A DNA stretch of 64,000 nt. It comes from an uncultured Oscillospiraceae bacterium. Its GTDB lineage: Bacteria > Bacillota > Clostridia > Oscillospirales > Acutalibacteraceae. The notes beneath the pieces were generated by a model. The model was not told the DNA's origin and made no database searches. It saw nothing but the letters and a program-made list of their open reading frames with translations. The translations under genes were made by a program, and so were the position numbers. The DNA lies in assembly GCA_900547105.1 (NCBI GenBank), contig URFL01000002.1, forward strand, positions 124,001 to 188,000, read 5' to 3'. Every line of letters starts with the position of its first letter. Position 1 is the first letter of the stretch. Below, one piece after another: positions 60,053 through 64,000 of the stretch.

Positions 60053-62725
60053 ATGAGAAAGTGTAAATTGTTGCTGATACCTCTGTGCCTGATCTTGCTG
60101 TTCAGCTGCATTCCGATTGCTGGCACAACCGCCGCGGATGAGGATAAACCCTTCTCCTACGGTCAGCTGGACTACGGCGACAAGGAAACTCCTCACGAGT
60201 TGACCTATAAAGATCAAACCGCCATGCTGGCGGATATGAAAAAGGTCGCTTCCAGCGCCAATCTGGAATTGTATATTGACGAAACCAACCTCAATATCGC
60301 CGTGAAAAACCTGAAAACCGGCGTCATCAATTCCGCTTATCCCTATAACGCTGCCAACGATCCCACCTGCATCGGCGACGTCGCCAAACAGATGCAGTCG
60401 CAGATCGAGATCAGTTACAGCACCATCTCCACCGGTCAATCGTCCACCCTGTATTCGTTCAATGACTGCCTGGATTACGGTCAGTTCATCATCAACGAAG
60501 TGGACAACGGTGTGGAGATCATCTTCTCGCTGGGCGAAGATCTGGAAAACCAGATCCTGCCGAGCGTGATGACCGAAGACTCCTTCAACAACCTGATCGA
60601 ATCGCTGAACAAACCCGAGATTCTGGATCAGCTGGGTCAGAGCATCGAAGAGGTGCAGGAGTATCTGAGCGGCGGTACCTTCCCGGTGTACCAGCATCTG
60701 GTATACGATGAGATGGACGAAGTCGAACGCGACATCTACATGGAAAGCTACCCCAATCTGAAAAACATCAACCTGTATGTGATGTCCGGCGATTTGAACC
60801 CCGATATGCAGGAAGAAGTGCAGAACCTCTTCTCGCTGGCCGGTTACACCGCCGAGATGAAACAGAAAGACCTGGACGACAGCGGTTATAAACCGTCGGA
60901 TGAAGACGCCGAAAATATCACTCCCAACTTCAAGCTGACCACCCGCTACACCATCGACGACGAACACTTCTACGCGGAGCTGGACGCCAACAAGGTAGTG
61001 TACGACGAGGACAACTACAACATCGAAGACATCACGATGCTCCGGTATTTCGGCGCTTCCACTTCCCAGAACAAAGGTTATGTGTTCCTGCCGGACGGCA
61101 GCGGCGCTGCCATCAGCTTTGACGATCCGGCGCTGGAGCGTCCGGCGGTGCTGGGCGGTCCGCTGTACGGCGGTGACAACGGCACCACCTATCCCAAACA
61201 GCCCACCTTCACCGGTGTGTATCATCTGCCGGTATTCGGCATTAAGGTGAATGACAGCGCTCTGTTCGGCATCATCGAAGAGGGCGACGGTATGAGCGGC
61301 GTGTATGCCGATCTGGGTGATGTGGTTAGCTCTTACTACTGCGCCTACCCCATCTTCTCTGTCAAAACCAAAGACAGCGTGCGTATGGAAGAAAAAGCCG
61401 GCACCGGCTCTTCCTCCACCGGCTTTGTGGATCGGTTCAGCACCAACTCCTACACCGGCAACTTCAAGGTGCGCTACAACTTCCTGTCCGGCAACGATGC
61501 CAACTATGTGGGCATGGCCAACGTGTATCGCGAATATCTGAAGGATCAGGGGCTGACCTCCGGCGACACCACCCAAAACAGCATCCAGTTCCAGATGAAC
61601 ACGCTGGGCAGTGTGAAACACGACGCCAAGTTTGGTCTGATCCCCTACACCGCGACGTCGGTGCTGACCTCCTACAAAGACAACCAGACCATGATCGACG
61701 AGCTGCGCAAAATGGGCGTGAGCGACTTCGGCTTGCAGCTGATCGGCTGGCAAAAATCTGGTCTGGACACCATGGCGGTCAACAAATACCGCGCCTCCTC
61801 CAAAATGGGCGGCAGCGATGATTTGAAAGAGCTGATCGCGTATTGCCAGAAAAACAACATCGGTTTCTATCCCGAAGCGGATCTGATGTATGTGGCCAAC
61901 GAAGGCTCGTTTGACGGCTTCTCGGCGCGGTCGGATGCGATCCGGTTGATCAACAACCAGTACGGCACCCACGCGTATCTGTCGCCCACCTACAACGAGT
62001 ATATGAGCGATGCGTACGCCCTGTCGCCGACCCGCTACGCGTCCTTCCTCGACAGCTTCTTGAGCAGCTACACCAAGAAAACCACCGGCACCTCGATCAA
62101 TCTGGCGCGCATGGGTATGTATCTGAACTCGGATTTCAAATCCTCGCGTCTGACCGATCGCCAGCAGGCGATGAACACCATCAAATCGATGTTGACCGAC
62201 AGCAGCAAAGACAACCAGTTCGCCTTTAACGGCGCGAACGCGTATGTGCTGCCTTACGCCAGCCAGCTGCTGGATGTGCCGCTGGAAAGCAACGGTCAGC
62301 AGGGCGAAACCTACGATGTGCCGTTCCTGCAGATGGTTTTGATGAACAATGTGTCGTATGCGGCACCGTCCATCAACACCACCTCTGACCGCCAGGATTA
62401 CCTGCTGCGCTGCATCGAGAGCCAAAGCTCGCCTTCCTTCAATCTGATCTATCAGAATGCGGACGTGCTGAAATCCACCACCTACACCGAATATTACAAT
62501 GTGGACTTCAACATCAACAAAAAGGATTTTGTTTCGTATTACGACTATGTAAAGACCGCTCTGGACGGTGTCGTCGGTGTTCCCATGACGGAACATACGC
62601 GCCTTTCCACCAATGTTGTTCGTATTCGTTATGAGAATGGTACTCAGTTGTATATCAACTACGGAAAAAGCGATGTGACCGTTGACGGCCACGCCATCAA
62701 GGCACAAAGCTATGTCAAATTCTGA
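60053..62725 (+). CDS. DUF5696 domain secreted protein
   Basis: An 890-residue protein with a signal peptide (MRKCKLLLIPLCLILLFSCIPIAGTTAA) and no later membrane helix. An N-terminal region of about 270 residues precedes a beta-sandwich (about 300-470, YVFLPDGSGAAISFDDP and GVYHLPVFGIKVNDSALFGIIEEGDGMSG) and a TIM-barrel-like C-terminal part (MGVSDFGLQLIGWQKSG, IAYCQKNNIGFYPEADLMYV), reminiscent of glycoside-hydrolase architecture. It fits DUF5696; the ATG at 60053 follows AAGGAGGTG. Any enzymatic role is inferred. It lies 13 nt after the Yip1 gene. Confidence 0.82.
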   Translation: MRKCKLLLIPLCLILLFSCIPIAGTTAADEDKPFSYGQLDYGDKETPHELTYKDQTAMLADMKKVASSANLELYIDETNLNIAVKNLKTGVINSAYPYNAANDPTCIGDVAKQMQSQIEISYSTISTGQSSTLYSFNDCLDYGQFIINEVDNGVEIIFSLGEDLENQILPSVMTEDSFNNLIESLNKPEILDQLGQSIEEVQEYLSGGTFPVYQHLVYDEMDEVERDIYMESYPNLKNINLYVMSGDLNPDMQEEVQNLFSLAGYTAEMKQKDLDDSGYKPSDEDAENITPNFKLTTRYTIDDEHFYAELDANKVVYDEDNYNIEDITMLRYFGASTSQNKGYVFLPDGSGAAISFDDPALERPAVLGGPLYGGDNGTTYPKQPTFTGVYHLPVFGIKVNDSALFGIIEEGDGMSGVYADLGDVVSSYYCAYPIFSVKTKDSVRMEEKAGTGSSSTGFVDRFSTNSYTGNFKVRYNFLSGNDANYVGMANVYREYLKDQGLTSGDTTQNSIQFQMNTLGSVKHDAKFGLIPYTATSVLTSYKDNQTMIDELRKMGVSDFGLQLIGWQKSGLDTMAVNKYRASSKMGGSDDLKELIAYCQKNNIGFYPEADLMYVANEGSFDGFSARSDAIRLINNQYGTHAYLSPTYNEYMSDAYALSPTRYASFLDSFLSSYTKKTTGTSINLARMGMYLNSDFKSSRLTDRQQAMNTIKSMLTDSSKDNQFAFNGANAYVLPYASQLLDVPLESNGQQGETYDVPFLQMVLMNNVSYAAPSINTTSDRQDYLLRCIESQSSPSFNLIYQNADVLKSTTYTEYYNVDFNINKKDFVSYYDYVKTALDGVVGVPMTEHTRLSTNVVRIRYENGTQLYINYGKSDVTVDGHAIKAQSYVKF

Positions 62726-62768
62726 TGTTCACAACCGATGAATACAACAACATGAAAGGTGTGTTACT

Positions 62769-63698
62769 ATGAGCAAACAGCATTCTGCTAACCGGCTGAG
62801 AGCCAAAAAGCAGATCGCGGGCTGGATCTTTGTTTTGCCGTTTATCATCGGCTTTCTGTGCTACTTCCTGCCTGTGATCGTCAACTCGCTGATTTATAGT
62901 TTTTCGGATATCAAAACGACCGACGCCGGTATGGAAACGACGTTCACCGGTCTGAAAAACTTCACCTACGCGATCAAATCCGATACCAAGTTTGTCCAGT
63001 ATCTGGCGACATCGGTATCCACCCTGTTGGCCAACACCCCCAGCATCCTGATCTTCAGCCTGTTCATCGCGGTGGTGCTGAACCAGAAGATGCCCGGTCG
63101 GGCGGCGTTCCGTGCCATCTTCTTCATTCCGGTCATCATTGCCACCGGTATGATCGAGCGTGCGGACCTGAACAACGCGGTGTTGAACAACCTGAACACC
63201 GCCAGTGCCATCGACACCGGTGCGCTGGCGGGCAGCTCCCAGATGTTCTCGCTGGAAGATATCACCCAGCTGCTGTCCTCGCTGAACTTCAGCGTGACGC
63301 TGACCTCGTATGTGTCGGCAGCGGTCAACAACATTCTGGATATCGTGAACCAGTCGGGTATCCAGATTCTGATCTTCCTGGCCGGTCTGCAGTCCATCTC
63401 TCCCGCCATTTATGAGTCGGCGGAAATCGAAGGTGCGACCGCATGGGAGTGCTTCTGGAAGATCACCTTCCCGATGATCAGCCCGATGATCCTTGTTAAC
63501 CTGTTCTATACGATCATCGACTTCTTCACCCGTTCGTCCAGCACCATGATGGAGTACATCCACGAACTCAGCTTTGAAAAATCCCTGTTCGGTGAGGCTT
63601 CGGCCATGTCGTGGATCTACTTCGGCTGTATCGCCGCCATTCTGGCGGTCACGGCGTTGATCGTGGGTCGGTTCATATTCTATCAACAACGCGATTAA
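62769..63698 (+). CDS. Carbohydrate ABC transporter permease (MalF/UgpA-type), pair 2
   Basis: A 309-residue permease. It has the WIFVLPFIIGFLCYFLPVIVNSL first helix, an unusually long extracytoplasmic loop after helix 3 (about 120-185) and the EAA loop IYESAEIEGATAWECFWKITFP. AAAGGTG precedes the ATG at 62769. A second permease pair in the same locus as pair 1 is unusual. Confidence 0.92.
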   Translation: MSKQHSANRLRAKKQIAGWIFVLPFIIGFLCYFLPVIVNSLIYSFSDIKTTDAGMETTFTGLKNFTYAIKSDTKFVQYLATSVSTLLANTPSILIFSLFIAVVLNQKMPGRAAFRAIFFIPVIIATGMIERADLNNAVLNNLNTASAIDTGALAGSSQMFSLEDITQLLSSLNFSVTLTSYVSAAVNNILDIVNQSGIQILIFLAGLQSISPAIYESAEIEGATAWECFWKITFPMISPMILVNLFYTIIDFFTRSSSTMMEYIHELSFEKSLFGEASAMSWIYFGCIAAILAVTALIVGRFIFYQQRD

Positions 63699-63712
63699 AG
63701 GAGGGAAAAAAG

Positions 63713-64000
63713 ATGACAAAACCCCGTTTTTTCAGCCAGTCGAATTCGCTGGCGATGAAGCATAAGGCCAATAAGTTTGTCGGTGCTTTTTTCCGCTATG
63801 TGCTGTTGATTGGTTTGAGCTTCATTATCATTTATCCGTTTATCGCCCGTATCTCCACCATGTTTATGTCCTCGGCGGACCTGACGGACCCCACGGTGCG
63901 GTACATTCCCCGCCACCCCACCTTTGACAACATTACCTACATCTTCCAAAACGCCGACTTTGGCCGCGCGTTCCTGCACACCTTCCTGATCTCGTTCATC
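63713..64000 (+). CDS. Carbohydrate ABC transporter permease (MalG/UgpE-type), pair 2, partial
   Basis: The first 96 residues are visible, starting MTKPRFFSQSNSLAMKHKANK after AGGAGGG. The first membrane helix (YVLLIGLSFIIIYPFIARISTMFM) and the start of the permease domain (AFLHTFLISFI-like) match MalG-type proteins. The gene runs off the window end. Confidence 0.88.
   Translation, partial: MTKPRFFSQSNSLAMKHKANKFVGAFFRYVLLIGLSFIIIYPFIARISTMFMSSADLTDPTVRYIPRHPTFDNITYIFQNADFGRAFLHTFLISFI

Noticed and set aside
60014..62707. Minus-strand open frame of about 900 codons opposite the DUF5696 gene
   Set aside because: His/Val/Gly-rich antisense translation; the sense gene has RBS, signal peptide and family similarity.

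Overview
The window reads as chromosomal DNA of a GC-rich, spore-forming, Gram-positive anaerobe of the class Clostridia, most likely Oscillospiraceae/Ruminococcaceae-like. The evidence is a fused IspH-ribosomal protein S1 gene, a V/A-type ATPase operon, dipicolinate synthase, CwlD-like and BofA-like sporulation genes, dockerin proteins, strong AGGAGG ribosome binding sites and sigma-A promoters with 17-bp spacers. No rRNA, CRISPR array, phage or transposase gene is visible. One tRNA-Leu(CAA) is present.

Layout. 1-500: the edge of an XRE-type regulator diverging from a small Cys-rich protein. 525-4500: aldose epimerase, then a minus-strand polar amino-acid ABC transporter followed by folE. 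4670-10140: the classical clostridial run rpiR-like, baiN-like, cmk, plsC, ispH-rpsA. 10255-13880: a surface membrane protein, a nest of short interspersed repeats, uppP and a YdbC/PC4-like protein. 13900-18000: an orphan fumarase beta subunit, a DUF3810 protein, and a leucine-rich-repeat dockerin protein with a strongly symmetric promoter. 18222-28582: a nine-gene ATPase operon (H-C-I-K-F-E-A-B-D) headed by a UPF0237/UPF0210 pair. 28861-29650: tRNA-Leu and an SF0329-like protein. 29704-37645: a minus-strand series of bofA, pgeF, CmpB-like, dpaAB, rpiB, a membrane protein, cwlD, radA and a split chromate transporter. 37712-39496: a second dockerin protein. 39823-52324: surface and carbohydrate genes (beta-helix lipoprotein, GH38 alpha-mannosidase, 1370-aa repeat protein, orphan solute-binding lipoprotein). 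53101-64000: a plus-strand locus running CBM-like/solute-binding fusion, two permeases, NHL-TPR-Yip1 protein, DUF5696 protein and two more permeases, truncated by the window end.

How it works together. The centre holds housekeeping (isoprenoid, lipid and cell-wall precursors, DNA repair, ion-pumping ATPase) mixed with sporulation functions. The right third is an accessory glycan-handling region. The divergent spacer at 52325-53100 has a good promoter on each side and a perfect 12-bp-arm palindrome. No ABC ATPase for the sugar permeases is present, so a shared MsmK-type ATPase or a gene beyond the window is expected.

Most interesting points. First, dpaA and cwlD each appear to have a mother-cell sigma promoter nested in a terminator-like hairpin whose 3-prime arm is the gene's own Shine-Dalgarno sequence, which would silence vegetative read-through but free sporulation transcripts. 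Second, the right-hand locus combines two ABC permease pairs with two large uncharacterised envelope proteins.
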